Below, piece after piece: positions 6,536 to 16,165 of a stretch of DNA of 25,069 nt; positions within the stretch are counted from its first letter, which is position 1, and each line of letters opens with the position of its first letter. The translations under genes were made by a program, and so were the position numbers. The notes under the pieces were generated by a model. That model worked only from the letters and a program-made list of their open reading frames with translations. It was not told where the DNA came from and did not search any database. The DNA comes from a virus, in the IMG/VR virus record IMGVR_UViG_3300044858_005604, positions 1 to 25,069 of that record; one strand, given 5' to 3'.

Positions 6536-9412
6536 ATGGCAGTAATCGGACATGCAGAAATAGTTGTTAGAGCTATAACTAACAACTTCGAAAAAGAACT
6601 CAAGGACACGCTTAAAAATGTGTCTAAGAGTATTTCTGTTGGTGCCGGCAGAAGAATTGGTGATGGCTTTGCTGATGGATTCAATCGAAGCAGAGCTAGT
6701 GGCATGTTTGGAAAAATTGCCGATGGCCTTAGAAGCATGGTACCGGAGGCCGAAGCTGCCAGAGAAAGATTCCAAAGCTTAGTACGAACCGGCTTTGTTT
6801 TACAGGGCGTACTTGGAGCGATAGTTGGTGCCATATCGTCCGTTGTAGTCTCGATTGGTCCTTTAGTGGGTTCTCTGCTTAAAGCTGCGTCATCGGCCGG
6901 AATTTTACTTAATGCTTTTGTTGCTCTTAGGGTAGCAATAGCCGTTGGTAGAACTGCTTTTGGAAATATCTTTCAAGCTGTTCAACAAGCTACTCAAGTA
7001 AATGGTGGCTACGCGAAATCCTTAAAAGACATTCGCGAAGAGTGGCAGCAACTTCTATTTGATGCTGAAGCAGCTTCATATAGTGAAGAAGAGGCAGCAT
7101 TAAATCTCGAGAAAGCATTTAATAATCTTCGTCGAATGGCGGACCTTCCGCCAAACTCTATGGCTAGACGAGAGGCGGAGCTTGAGTATAGACAGGCAGA
7201 TTTAGCCTATAGGCGAGCTAAAGACAGAACTCAAGACTTAAATGAAACTGTTCAGGAAGGCTTTGATGCATTTAAAGATGCTCAGAGGACCGCTGGTGGG
7301 GCTGGAGCCGATCCATTATCTCAGTTAAATGAGGCTCAAAGAAAGTTTGCTGAGAGGCTTATTCAGTTAAACCCGAAGCTTGACCGACTAAAGCTAAAGA
7401 TGTCAGACGCTTTCCTAACGCCTCTGTATGAAACTGTAGATGTATTTGAAAAAAGACTGCTCCCTATCTTAGATAAAAGACTACCTGAGATAGCTGGCCA
7501 AGCTGGTGAAGCAATCAATCAGGTGTTTACTGGACTAAATTTTGACAGAATAAACACAATTCTCTCGGAGATGACTACGCCATTCGAAGAGGGTGGCAGA
7601 AGCAACCTTCAGCTTTTTGGCGACATCCTGGGACAAATTCTAGACCTCTTCCTAAAGATACTTGATGCTACTGGAAAACCACTAAATGATCTTTTAACTT
7701 CTATAAAAAACACTTTTGGTGATTTTGTCGCTAACGCTGACACTAACAAGATGGAGACGTTTTTTACCAACGCTTTAGAAGAGGCCAAAAAGTGGGTGCC
7801 AATAATTTCCAACATCTTTGGCGGCCTAAAAACTTTGATGGATCTTACAACTGGTCCTGGTAGCGCTGGCGAGTACATGCTCGAGTGGTTTACTGAAGCC
7901 ACTGCAGCATTTAAAAACATGTTTGCAGAAGACCCCGAGGCCGGAAAAACGTTCTTTAAAGATGCAATGGTAAATGCTAGGTCTGTTCTATCTTCAATTG
8001 GTGCATTTATTAAAGCGATTTTGGGAGTTGCAGATAACCCGGCCATCAAAGAAACCTTTGACAGATTAAAAGAGGGTGCGCCAGGCTTTGAAAGATTCCT
8101 AGATGAAATTATTGAAGCCGGCCCTTCTTTCGCAGATCTTTTAATAAATGTTGGAAGAATTATTACCGCGCTAACAGATTCAGAGCAGCTCTCTGCGTTC
8201 TTCGACACTCTTAGTGTTGCTGCCGGCAAATTTGCAGACGCTCTAGAGTCAGAGGGAGTTCAGGGATTTTTAGATAGAGTTGGTCCACTATTTGGTGCAC
8301 TATCTGCAATTGGTGTAGTTATTGATGCAATAACATTTGGATTCCAAGTGTTAGTTGGTTACGCTGCGCTTTTCTATTTAAATACTCAAAAAGCTTTTGA
8401 CTTTTTAAAACTTACTCCAGCAAATATATCTAAAGCTTTTGGTATTTTAGGAAATGTCCTAAAAGGCGCTGGAGTACTCGGAGTAATTTTATTTATAGTT
8501 TCAAAAATAGATGAATTTTATAATAAATTTTCAGATTTTCGCGGAATGGTAGATAGAGTTTTTGCAAATATTGCAGAAGCTTTCGGGGAACTTTGGGCTC
8601 AGTTGAGTGAATTATTTGAGAATCTATTTGGTGGAAATGGTATTGGCGGAATAATAGAGGCACTGGACCCAGTAATAAAATTTATTCTTGAATTTTTAAT
8701 TCCAATTGCTGGCTATATAGTAGAGCGATTTATAAATGCATTTACATTTATTGTAAGCGTTATAAATACAATAGTTTCACCAATTATGCAAATAATTAAG
8801 GGTCTTGTAGAAGGAATAGTTCTTCTATTCACTGATTTTCCTACTGGTGTAAAGAAAATTGCAGCAACAGTTGTTACTATCTTTGTTGGAATTGGTGAGA
8901 TAATTGTTAACTTCTTTGTTGACATAATTAACTGGATTTTGGGGGGAATCGAAAATCTTGTAAGAGCTATTGGAAATACTCCTCTTGGAAAAGTTATTAA
9001 AGACTTGACTGGCATTAATTTGGCAGCTGCAAAGCTTATTAGATTGGAAAAAGTTCAGTGGGTCAGAGATGCAATAGCAAATACCAACTCAAAACTTGGA
9101 TTAAACAAGCAATCAGCTAATGTTACAAACAGAAATCGAGCCGATGGAACACCAAAACTTGCAATGGGCGGAACTATCTATCCATCTAGAGGCGGAACCC
9201 TGGTTACAGTAGCTGAAGCCGGCCGTCCAGAGCGCATCGAGCCACTAAATCCAAACGGTTTATCTGACCGCGACATAGCACTAATCAACCAGATGGGCGG
9301 CGGACCCAAGGTAAGCATCACGGTAAATCCAGCCCCTGGCATGGACGAAAAAGAACTTGCTGCGGCTGTTTCTCGCCGACTTGCATTTGAGATTCGTAAA
9401 GGAACAATCTAA
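6536..9412 (+). CDS. Tape measure protein
   Basis: A 958-residue protein and the second-longest gene here; it sets tail length and passes through the tail tube during DNA delivery. The N terminus (residues 1-85) is helical. Hydrophobic stretches lie at about 86-138, 580-620, 635-660 and 702-808, typical membrane-inserting segments of tape measures. Between them are charged helical regions (about 160-260). The C terminus (from about 875) carries AMGGTIYP, GGTLVTVAEAGRPERIEPLNP and a final helix, the conserved tape measure tail-tip end. At about 1.5 angstroms per residue the tail would be near 140 nm (inference). No peptidase or lysozyme motif was recognised. The region around 8440-8960 is markedly A+T rich. 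The 3' end overlaps the next ATG by one base (TAATG). Confidence 0.93.
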   Translation: MAVIGHAEIVVRAITNNFEKELKDTLKNVSKSISVGAGRRIGDGFADGFNRSRASGMFGKIADGLRSMVPEAEAARERFQSLVRTGFVLQGVLGAIVGAISSVVVSIGPLVGSLLKAASSAGILLNAFVALRVAIAVGRTAFGNIFQAVQQATQVNGGYAKSLKDIREEWQQLLFDAEAASYSEEEAALNLEKAFNNLRRMADLPPNSMARREAELEYRQADLAYRRAKDRTQDLNETVQEGFDAFKDAQRTAGGAGADPLSQLNEAQRKFAERLIQLNPKLDRLKLKMSDAFLTPLYETVDVFEKRLLPILDKRLPEIAGQAGEAINQVFTGLNFDRINTILSEMTTPFEEGGRSNLQLFGDILGQILDLFLKILDATGKPLNDLLTSIKNTFGDFVANADTNKMETFFTNALEEAKKWVPIISNIFGGLKTLMDLTTGPGSAGEYMLEWFTEATAAFKNMFAEDPEAGKTFFKDAMVNARSVLSSIGAFIKAILGVADNPAIKETFDRLKEGAPGFERFLDEIIEAGPSFADLLINVGRIITALTDSEQLSAFFDTLSVAAGKFADALESEGVQGFLDRVGPLFGALSAIGVVIDAITFGFQVLVGYAALFYLNTQKAFDFLKLTPANISKAFGILGNVLKGAGVLGVILFIVSKIDEFYNKFSDFRGMVDRVFANIAEAFGELWAQLSELFENLFGGNGIGGIIEALDPVIKFILEFLIPIAGYIVERFINAFTFIVSVINTIVSPIMQIIKGLVEGIVLLFTDFPTGVKKIAATVVTIFVGIGEIIVNFFVDIINWILGGIENLVRAIGNTPLGKVIKDLTGINLAAAKLIRLEKVQWVRDAIANTNSKLGLNKQSANVTNRNRADGTPKLAMGGTIYPSRGGTLVTVAEAGRPERIEPLNPNGLSDRDIALINQMGGGPKVSITVNPAPGMDEKELAAAVSRRLAFEIRKGTI

Positions 9413-10395
9413 TGTCACCATACTATGAGCAAACTAACTTAGATGCCACGACGCAGTCTGATGAAAATAAATTAGTAAGAACGGCGCTTACTAAATACCC
9501 AGAACCATACCTCTCCGGGCTTAAACTAAATGCTGACGTTGAAATAAACGGTCTTACTTTAAATACTATTGATGCAAACAATGTAGTTTGGGTAGTCTCT
9601 GACATTGACGGTTGGTGGACTCTGCCAGAAAACGAACTTCCAGATCTACCCCGAGGATGGGGCGACGGCTCATATGACGCTATTGGTCGGTGGTCTAACA
9701 GAATAATTACACTTACTGGATCTTTTATGCCTCAGAAGCCAGAAGATGCTCCAGCAGCTAGAAATGCACTAATTGAAGCAGTTAGTTTAATCAAAACTGG
9801 CGGCTGGCTAATTGTTTACGAGGAAAAAGCAACAGACCCGTCTGCTTATGGAAAAGCTTCTTATGTCAGACTTAGTGGCGTCCCTCAAATTGCAAGCGTT
9901 AATGCTCGTGGTCGTCACGATTTTTCTATTGGATTAAAAGCTGTAGACCCGATAAAGTATGAGTTTGTTGATGGGCATCCGGACGGGTACAACTCTGTAA
10001 CCATAACTGCTGCTAGCCCTACTGCAACAATCGAAAACACTGGCAATGTTCCGGTTCCTGTTGTCATTGAGCTTTCCAAAGGTTTTGCGGTTTCCGACCC
10101 AGAAAACGCTCCGCCGACAATTACTAACACTGAAAATGACCAAATAATTACCATAATTGCTGGTACTTCGGCTACTAATACTCTAGAGATAGACACCTAC
10201 AACAGAGAAATTTTGGAGGTCCAGTACGACACTGTAGACCCAACAAAAGTTATAAGTGTCTCTAATGGAAGAGCAAAAGCTTCAGTTTTAATAGATTGGA
10301 TATATTTGCAGCCAGGGGAAAACGAGATAACTTTATCAGACTTCCCGGCCGGATCAACCTGCACGATTTTATATCGCTCTGGGTGGATTGGCTAG
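9412..10395 (+). CDS. Distal tail (Dit)-like minor tail protein
   Basis: A 327-residue protein immediately after the tape measure, where siphoviruses place the distal tail protein that forms the hub ring below the tube. The N-terminal half has the Dit pattern: a GLTLNTID strand, then DIDGWWTLPENELPDLPRGWGDG, RIITLTGSFM, and a KTGGWLIVYEEKA plus VRLSGVPQIA region ending DFSIGLKAVDPIKYE. The second half (about residues 185-327) is a beta-rich galectin-like or carbohydrate-binding-like part, beginning SVTITAASPTATIENTGNVPVPVVIEL and ending SDFPAGSTCTILYRSGWIG. The ATG overlaps the tape measure stop. A 36-base gap with an AAAGGA ribosome site precedes the next tail gene. Confidence 0.75.
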   Translation: MSPYYEQTNLDATTQSDENKLVRTALTKYPEPYLSGLKLNADVEINGLTLNTIDANNVVWVVSDIDGWWTLPENELPDLPRGWGDGSYDAIGRWSNRIITLTGSFMPQKPEDAPAARNALIEAVSLIKTGGWLIVYEEKATDPSAYGKASYVRLSGVPQIASVNARGRHDFSIGLKAVDPIKYEFVDGHPDGYNSVTITAASPTATIENTGNVPVPVVIELSKGFAVSDPENAPPTITNTENDQIITIIAGTSATNTLEIDTYNREILEVQYDTVDPTKVISVSNGRAKASVLIDWIYLQPGENEITLSDFPAGSTCTILYRSGWIG

Positions 10396-10431
10396 CTGCT
10401 AAAATATTAGAAAGACATTAAAGGACAAAAG

Positions 10432-12552
10432 ATGGCAATTTCTACTTCACCAGACAACCAGTCTGTGAATTATCGCTATTTTGTTTGCGATTTAATGACT
10501 AACGCTCTGCTTGCAGAAATACCATTTAAGGGCGTTTCGTATTCTAGGTCACTTACAGAAGCCGGAACATTTACTGGCGACATTGCCGTAACTGAAGACA
10601 CCTATAACTTAAACCTATACGAAAATACTTTGCCTGCAAAAACAGCTTTGTATATTGTTAGAAATGGGGTTTGCGTATGGGGAGGCATAGTCTGGGGAAG
10701 AACTTACAGCCTTATCGACAAAGTTCTTTCTGTTACTGCTGCAGAATTTCCTAGCTATTTAAACAGAAGAGTTGTATGGAAAACTTGGAATAGCGCGTAC
10801 GAAGCTTCTGCAATTGTAGAAAGCGGAACGGCAACAGTAACCCTAAAACTTGGGCAGTATCCATTTGCAGTAGGTGAAACAGTTTGGATTGATTGGGGTA
10901 AAAATTATGCTAAATACAACGGCTATTTTACAATACTAACCACTGGAGTAACTGTTGAGGACAGTTTGTCATTTTTTACTGCTTCTGCAACATATGTGAA
11001 TGAAAATGGGCAAAACAAAACTATTCCAGATATGCCAGTTGGATTTCTTGACCCGGATACTGGCGAAGAAACTTTTATTACCGTAGAAACTAGACAAGAC
11101 ACTTACAACTATGCTCGTGATTTAATTAATGAGCTAAAGACTGACCTTTTTGACTTTGATTTTGCAAACGATGATATCAGGCCCGGTATTGATTTATTTA
11201 ATGAAATTGCTTCTGTTTCTAGGTCTGGCAATATTGCTACAGTTGTTTTAACAAAAAAGCACGAACTCGTTGCTGGCCAAAAAGTTTCTATTTCAGATGT
11301 AGAAATCGCCGGGTTTGACAATAAAGAAGCAATTGTTCGTTCAGTTCCAAATGATACTACATTTACATATAACAATTCTGGCTCTAATGTTACTTCTAAC
11401 ATAAGCCCGTTTGAGTACACAGTTCAATCTTTTAGTAGAAGCGGAAATATTGCTAAATACACAACTACAACTTCTCATGCTTTGGCAGCAGATGACATAG
11501 TCTACATAGAAAATGTCAGCGAAACTTTTGATGGTTATTTTAGAGTTTACGATGCCCCGAGCTCAACAACTTTTAGAGTTGTAATGGCTGGAGCAAATAT
11601 TGCAAATAGTAATACTGACGTAAACTCTGTTACCTTTCCCCCGAAAGTAAGAAGGCGGGGCGCTATTACTTATGGAACATACGGCGAGCACACAACCTTA
11701 GGAGATTTAGGATTTGACCTGTCTCAGGCTCCACTTGAGAGTCAAAAATTAGAGCTAAATCCAATTATTAGGGGTTTTGAGCTAAAAACTGTCGCAGAAA
11801 TACTTGAAGAATACTCATCAAAACCAAATGGTTTCGAGTATCGAATTGATTGTGAATACGATGCGGCAACGAATACATTCAAAAAATATTTTAAATTTTT
11901 GCCACTAATCCCTCAAAGTCTTTCAGATTATTTAGATTCTTTGTCTCCAGGATGGAGTGGAGATATACCAGCTAGTGCTTACGGTGCTCAAAATCTTATA
12001 TTTGAATACCCTGGAAACATTTTAGAGGCTCAGTTTGAGGAAAACGCCGAAGAAGCGGCAACTAGAATTTTTGTAAAGGGTAAAGACCCTAACTTAAATT
12101 CTGACGCAAGCCAACCCTATTCTTCGGCTTCCAACCACAAACTGTTGAATCAGGGGTGGCCACTAATTGACGATGTTGACGACTTAGACTCTCCCGACGA
12201 AACAGTACTTTGGAAACAAGCTGCTAGGCTATTAGAAGAGTCAGTTCCCCCAATAAGTACGTTTACTATTTCTGTAAATGGCTCTGCCAACCCAATGCTG
12301 GGCTCCTATAAGCCAGGAGACTGGTGCTCTATAAAACTAAATGATGACTTTGTTAGCTTAAGAGCAAACAGCTATTTGGAGCAAGACTACGGAACTGATA
12401 GTGGAGTTTTGGTTAGAAAAATAATTTCATACTCAGTTACTATTCCAGATACGCCAAGTTACCCGGAAGAAGTTTCATTAGACTTAGTTACAGAGCCCTC
12501 TATTCCAATTAGCGGGATTCAAATTATTGACGGAAAGGCAATACTAGAGTAA
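10432..12552 (+). CDS. Tal/hub-like minor tail protein with three inserted beta modules
   Basis: A 706-residue protein resembling the actinophage family often named ReqiPepy6 gp37-like, or tail hub. N-terminal hallmarks are YRYFVCDLMTNALLAEIPF, YSRSLTEAGTFTGDI, and RNGVCVWGGIVWGRTYSL. The C-terminal part contains FKKYFKFLPLIPQSL, EYPGNILEAQFEENAEEAATRIF and GSYKPGDWCSIKLND, matching the second half of hub proteins. Inserted at residues about 129-189, 259-326 and 329-402 are three copies of a short beta module (pattern GxxATVxLxxxHxxxxGDxVxIxxVxxxFDGxFxVxxxxxxTTFxY). The protein should sit at the tail tip, below Dit, and may anchor the fibre. The ribosome site is AAAGGA. It overlaps the fibre gene by TAATG. 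Confidence 0.75.
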   Translation: MAISTSPDNQSVNYRYFVCDLMTNALLAEIPFKGVSYSRSLTEAGTFTGDIAVTEDTYNLNLYENTLPAKTALYIVRNGVCVWGGIVWGRTYSLIDKVLSVTAAEFPSYLNRRVVWKTWNSAYEASAIVESGTATVTLKLGQYPFAVGETVWIDWGKNYAKYNGYFTILTTGVTVEDSLSFFTASATYVNENGQNKTIPDMPVGFLDPDTGEETFITVETRQDTYNYARDLINELKTDLFDFDFANDDIRPGIDLFNEIASVSRSGNIATVVLTKKHELVAGQKVSISDVEIAGFDNKEAIVRSVPNDTTFTYNNSGSNVTSNISPFEYTVQSFSRSGNIAKYTTTTSHALAADDIVYIENVSETFDGYFRVYDAPSSTTFRVVMAGANIANSNTDVNSVTFPPKVRRRGAITYGTYGEHTTLGDLGFDLSQAPLESQKLELNPIIRGFELKTVAEILEEYSSKPNGFEYRIDCEYDAATNTFKKYFKFLPLIPQSLSDYLDSLSPGWSGDIPASAYGAQNLIFEYPGNILEAQFEENAEEAATRIFVKGKDPNLNSDASQPYSSASNHKLLNQGWPLIDDVDDLDSPDETVLWKQAARLLEESVPPISTFTISVNGSANPMLGSYKPGDWCSIKLNDDFVSLRANSYLEQDYGTDSGVLVRKIISYSVTIPDTPSYPEEVSLDLVTEPSIPISGIQIIDGKAILE

Positions 12553-15500
12553 TGGGAATTCGTCGTCGTCGCAGAAAATTAACTAGTCTAATGAGCAGAC
12601 TGGAGCAACGCGTTCGTTCTGTCGAGATGCGCTCTACTAATCTTCTAACCAACAGTGAAATACAAGCTTTACTACCAATAGACACTGCTCCCGAAACTCC
12701 CGCTTCTGTGGTCGGTCCAGATGCCCCGGGACAGTTTAGAAAAATACAAGACGCTTATTTATATACGGCAAAACATGCCGGAACCCAGCAGGACCGAGTT
12801 GAAATATATTTAGAGTCAGATTTAGGTGTAGAAACAAATGAAAAAATTGAAGTACGAGGCATCTATATCACCACTGACGCCAGTTTACAGATAGATGTAG
12901 ATGGAACTTTTGACGTAAAACATACTGACACTCCACCCTGGGACAACAGAAATCTTCCAATTAAAGTTACTCCGCCAAGAGTAAAGCACGACCCTACTCA
13001 AGATCAGCTTGCTGGCGTAACGATTACAAACACATATTCATTTGTCCCCGAAACTCAGGCTCCTACCACTTTAAGTGCTAGAAAAAGGCTTTCAACTAAA
13101 CGACTAATAAGCACGTATGCAATTACTGGCACAACTGCAACTATTACTACAAGCTCTGCTCATAGTTTTAAAGCGGGAGATATACTTTTCTTTGACTTAT
13201 TTTCCTCTAGCCCAACTGTTTTTGGCTTAGATGGTCTTTTTAAAATTGATTCTGTAACGAGTAACACTCTTGTCTATACTTTGCCAGCGGGCGTAGTTAC
13301 TCCAGTTCCGGCCACTGCCCCTGTTTCTGCTAGCTATGTATTTCCAGTTGCTAGAGAATATCTTCCAATTGGGTCTACGTGGGCGGATAGCACTAATAGT
13401 AAAATCTATTATTGGGACGGCATTCGTTGGGTAGATTTTTCTACTGTTGCTGACCCCATTAGAGATGGAGACCCTCCCGCAGCTCCAACAAATTTACAGG
13501 TTACTTCTGTTCCAAAAGTACATGGCCCTCTTTTTAATTCATATTCTGAAGTAACACTAACTTGGACTGCCCCGACTTTAACTGAAGCAGGAGAGCCTCT
13601 AACAGACTTAATAGGTTATGTAATTAAATACCGAACTAGTCCGACTGCTAACTGGGATGAACATCTGCTACCTACCACTTCTGCATCGTCATTTGTATTT
13701 GGCCCTAATTTTGATTTAGAGCAGGGTGAAACTTACTATTTCGAGCTATACGCAAGAGACTCTGGTAGCCAAGACTCTGATCCTGCCACTGCTACTCACA
13801 CTACCCAGCTAAAAACAGGCGACCACACTACTTATCCACCAACTCCTCCCATTGCTACTAGTAGATTAGGAACAATTACCGTTACTTGGGATGGATTTTT
13901 AAAGACAGGTCCAAGTACAACTGTAGCTGCTCCAGCTGACATAGTTGTGATGAAAATTTATCTTTCAACGGTTTCTGGGTTTACTCCTGGACCTACCAAT
14001 TTGGCTTTAAGCACTAGAGTATTTGGTCCGGAGGGCGGGTTTGATGTTCTTACAGATTTAAATTACAACACTTCTTACTACATAAAAATATCTCTAGTAA
14101 ATACTTCTGGAGTGGAAGGGTCCCCCTCCGAACAAGTGACTGCTCAGGTCACGCCTTTAGTTAACACTGACATAATTTATTCGACTTTAAATACTTGGCC
14201 CTTTGTTGATGGGACAGTTTCGGCCAACGCATTGGCAGACGGCTCTGTAATTGCGTCTAAAATTTTAGGCGGGGCTGTTACTGCCTCGGCCTTAGCTGCA
14301 AATGCAGTAACTTCAGTAGCATTAGCAGCAAATGCAGTAACTGCAGCAGCTATAGCAGCCAATGCCGTGACCGGGCCCGCTATTTCTTCTTCTGCCATTA
14401 CAGCGAACAAAATATCTGCTGGTGCTGTAACTGCTGTATCCATAGCGGCGGGGGCTATAACCAGCGAAAAAATTACAGCTGGAGCTATTGGCGCTCAGCA
14501 AATAGCAGCTGATGCAATTACTGCAGATAAAATTTCTGCCGGAGCTATTGGAGCCGACGAGATAGCTGCCGGAGCTATTATTGCTGGAAAGATTGGTGCT
14601 GACGCAGTTACAGCTGCCACCATAGCAGCTGGCGCAATTACTGCTGGAAAAATAGCAACTAATGCCGTAGAAGCAGACAAAATAAATGCCGGAGCAATTA
14701 CTGCTGTAAAAATAGCAACTGATGCAATTACTGCAGACAAAATTCAGGCTGGCGCTATTGTGGCCGACAAAATTCAAGCCGATGCTATAAGCACCTATGT
14801 TTTTAATGGACGAGAAATTAGACTTTCTGCTTTTAATACCAATCAAAATCCAAAAATTAGCTTGACTAAAGATAGAATTGCAGCTTTTAGGTCAAACGGA
14901 ACAACAACCTTCCGACTAACTGCCGCTGGTGATTTCTATGCGGATGACGTATTTATTGATAGTGCAACTGTTACTGGAAATATTACTGGTGGAACTCTTA
15001 GGACCGCATCTACTGGCAAGCGCGTAGAAATATTGGGTTCAACTAATAGTATTAGATTTAGAGATACTGGTGGAACTCTTAGGGGGGAAATAGAGGGAAC
15101 CACAGGTGGCCTCACTACTGACGTTACAGGGCAACATGCATTTCAGGTTGGTGGTGTTCAAGCTTTTTTGATTACTTCTTCCGGTATTGGAATACCCACT
15201 GGGAGAACAGTTAGCGGAAGTCTAGATGCAACTGGAAACGTTAGTGGACAGACTATTACAGCTGACGTAAATTTTATTAGGGCCCTTTCTGTTGGTGGCG
15301 GTTTAACTGGTGCATCCATATCTAATACTGGTGCAATAATAAGAACAACATCCTCTGAGAGATACAAAACAGACGTAGAGCAACTATCAATTCCCTATGA
15401 GTCTGTCTTGTCTCTTAACCCCAAAAAATTTAAAAGACTAGAAGAATCAGCTGAAGACCCTAATGCAAAATATTACCCTGGATTTATAGCAGAAGATTTA

Positions 15501-15677
15501 GCTGGAACTCCACTAGATATTTTTGTTTTCTATGACAAAGATGAAGACGGAAACTTACGTCCAGAAGGTATTCACTATGGGGAACTAACTGCCGCTCTAG
15601 TCGAAGCAATTAAAGAACAGCACAATATTTTAACTTCTTTAGAGGCTAGAATAATTGAATTAGAGGCTAAGGGCTAG
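12552..15677 (+). CDS. Tail fibre/receptor-binding protein with FN3, decapeptide repeats and S74 chaperone
   Basis: A 1041-residue protein, probably a homotrimeric fibre. Parts in order: a basic N terminus with RRRRR near residue 4 and a helix; a beta-rich attachment region; one beta module (about 186-260); fibronectin type III domains at about 307-422 and 427-537; 17 decapeptide repeats at 575-744 (pattern AxTAxKIxAG); a shaft or tip (about 750-930); and a C-terminal S74 intramolecular chaperone (about 930-1041). In the latter S934-SERY-K939 fits the SxxRxK catalytic pattern. Chaperones of this type fold the trimer and then cleave themselves off. The start overlaps the hub gene by TAATG. FN3 boundaries are estimated by eye. 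Confidence 0.82.
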   Translation: MGIRRRRRKLTSLMSRLEQRVRSVEMRSTNLLTNSEIQALLPIDTAPETPASVVGPDAPGQFRKIQDAYLYTAKHAGTQQDRVEIYLESDLGVETNEKIEVRGIYITTDASLQIDVDGTFDVKHTDTPPWDNRNLPIKVTPPRVKHDPTQDQLAGVTITNTYSFVPETQAPTTLSARKRLSTKRLISTYAITGTTATITTSSAHSFKAGDILFFDLFSSSPTVFGLDGLFKIDSVTSNTLVYTLPAGVVTPVPATAPVSASYVFPVAREYLPIGSTWADSTNSKIYYWDGIRWVDFSTVADPIRDGDPPAAPTNLQVTSVPKVHGPLFNSYSEVTLTWTAPTLTEAGEPLTDLIGYVIKYRTSPTANWDEHLLPTTSASSFVFGPNFDLEQGETYYFELYARDSGSQDSDPATATHTTQLKTGDHTTYPPTPPIATSRLGTITVTWDGFLKTGPSTTVAAPADIVVMKIYLSTVSGFTPGPTNLALSTRVFGPEGGFDVLTDLNYNTSYYIKISLVNTSGVEGSPSEQVTAQVTPLVNTDIIYSTLNTWPFVDGTVSANALADGSVIASKILGGAVTASALAANAVTSVALAANAVTAAAIAANAVTGPAISSSAITANKISAGAVTAVSIAAGAITSEKITAGAIGAQQIAADAITADKISAGAIGADEIAAGAIIAGKIGADAVTAATIAAGAITAGKIATNAVEADKINAGAITAVKIATDAITADKIQAGAIVADKIQADAISTYVFNGREIRLSAFNTNQNPKISLTKDRIAAFRSNGTTTFRLTAAGDFYADDVFIDSATVTGNITGGTLRTASTGKRVEILGSTNSIRFRDTGGTLRGEIEGTTGGLTTDVTGQHAFQVGGVQAFLITSSGIGIPTGRTVSGSLDATGNVSGQTITADVNFIRALSVGGGLTGASISNTGAIIRTTSSERYKTDVEQLSIPYESVLSLNPKKFKRLEESAEDPNAKYYPGFIAEDLAGTPLDIFVFYDKDEDGNLRPEGIHYGELTAALVEAIKEQHNILTSLEARIIELEAKG
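14274..14783 (+). repeat. 17 tandem 30-bp coding repeats in the fibre gene
   Basis: Seventeen uninterrupted in-frame units of exactly 30 bases encode decapeptides of the form A-[IV]-T-A-x-K-I-x-A-[GDN]. The first units have Ala or Leu in place of Lys-Ile (AVTASALAAN, AVTSVALAAN). Later units are more uniform (AITADKISAG type). A partial unit lies just upstream (about GSVIASKILGG). Codons differ between units, so the array is old and under protein-level selection rather than a fresh slippage expansion. Hydrophobic residues every five positions suggest a repeating trimeric shaft. Confidence 0.9.
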
Positions 15678-15679
15678 TA

Positions 15680-16153
15680 ATGTTTTCTATAAAAGACGGA
15701 GATCGAACTCTTCAATTCAACGGAACCTTATTAGCTAAGTCCACTTCGGAGCGTAGGGGTGCTTACCGTTGGATAGAGTTTGAGCTCTATAAAACCGAAA
15801 GCGGATCTTATATTCTTTCTAGAGTTGGCGTTTCTCTTATTTACCATGGAGCTGCATGCTCTATAGTTTCTAAATACAGATTAAATGAATTTCCTAGCCA
15901 CGATTTGAGGAAAAATTCTGTTCCATGCGAAGAGTGTGAGCCAGATGATAGCTTAGATTTAGTTTTTCCTGAGAAGTATAGATACTGGGCCCAAGTGAGC
16001 GATCAGCCTGGGGCAGTTTTAGATTCCTTATATAAATATGACGATTCGAATGGAGCGTACTATTTAACCAGTGTTGCTCAGCGTTTACTTCAGCAAGCCG
16101 CTAAAGTTGACTCTGGCATAGCTAAGGTATACAATGTTCAAGTAATACCCTAA
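15680..16153 (+). CDS. Conserved actinophage protein of unknown function, possible Zn site
   Basis: A 157-residue protein between the fibre gene and DNA polymerase. I recall a family with the same opening (MFSIKDGDRTLQFNG), RWIEFELYKTESGSYILSRVGVS, a CxxC pair, RYWAQVSDQPGAVLDSLYKYD and the YYLTSVAQRLLQQA helix in actinophages, but with no established function. H56, C60, C83 and C86 could bind a metal. No membrane segment is seen. It starts 2 bases after the fibre stop. Its position at the boundary of virion and replication genes does not decide the role. Confidence 0.7.
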   Translation: MFSIKDGDRTLQFNGTLLAKSTSERRGAYRWIEFELYKTESGSYILSRVGVSLIYHGAACSIVSKYRLNEFPSHDLRKNSVPCEECEPDDSLDLVFPEKYRYWAQVSDQPGAVLDSLYKYDDSNGAYYLTSVAQRLLQQAAKVDSGIAKVYNVQVIP

Positions 16154-16165
16154 AGAAAGACACTA

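Noticed and set aside
14274-14783. A possible CRISPR array because of 30-bp periodicity
   Set aside because: Units are contiguous, without spacers, in frame and coding for a fibre shaft.
14177-14846. Long minus-strand open frames (174, 88 and 81 codons) across the fibre repeats
   Set aside because: They are low-complexity mirror images of the 30-bp coding repeats, with no ribosome site and no family resemblance.
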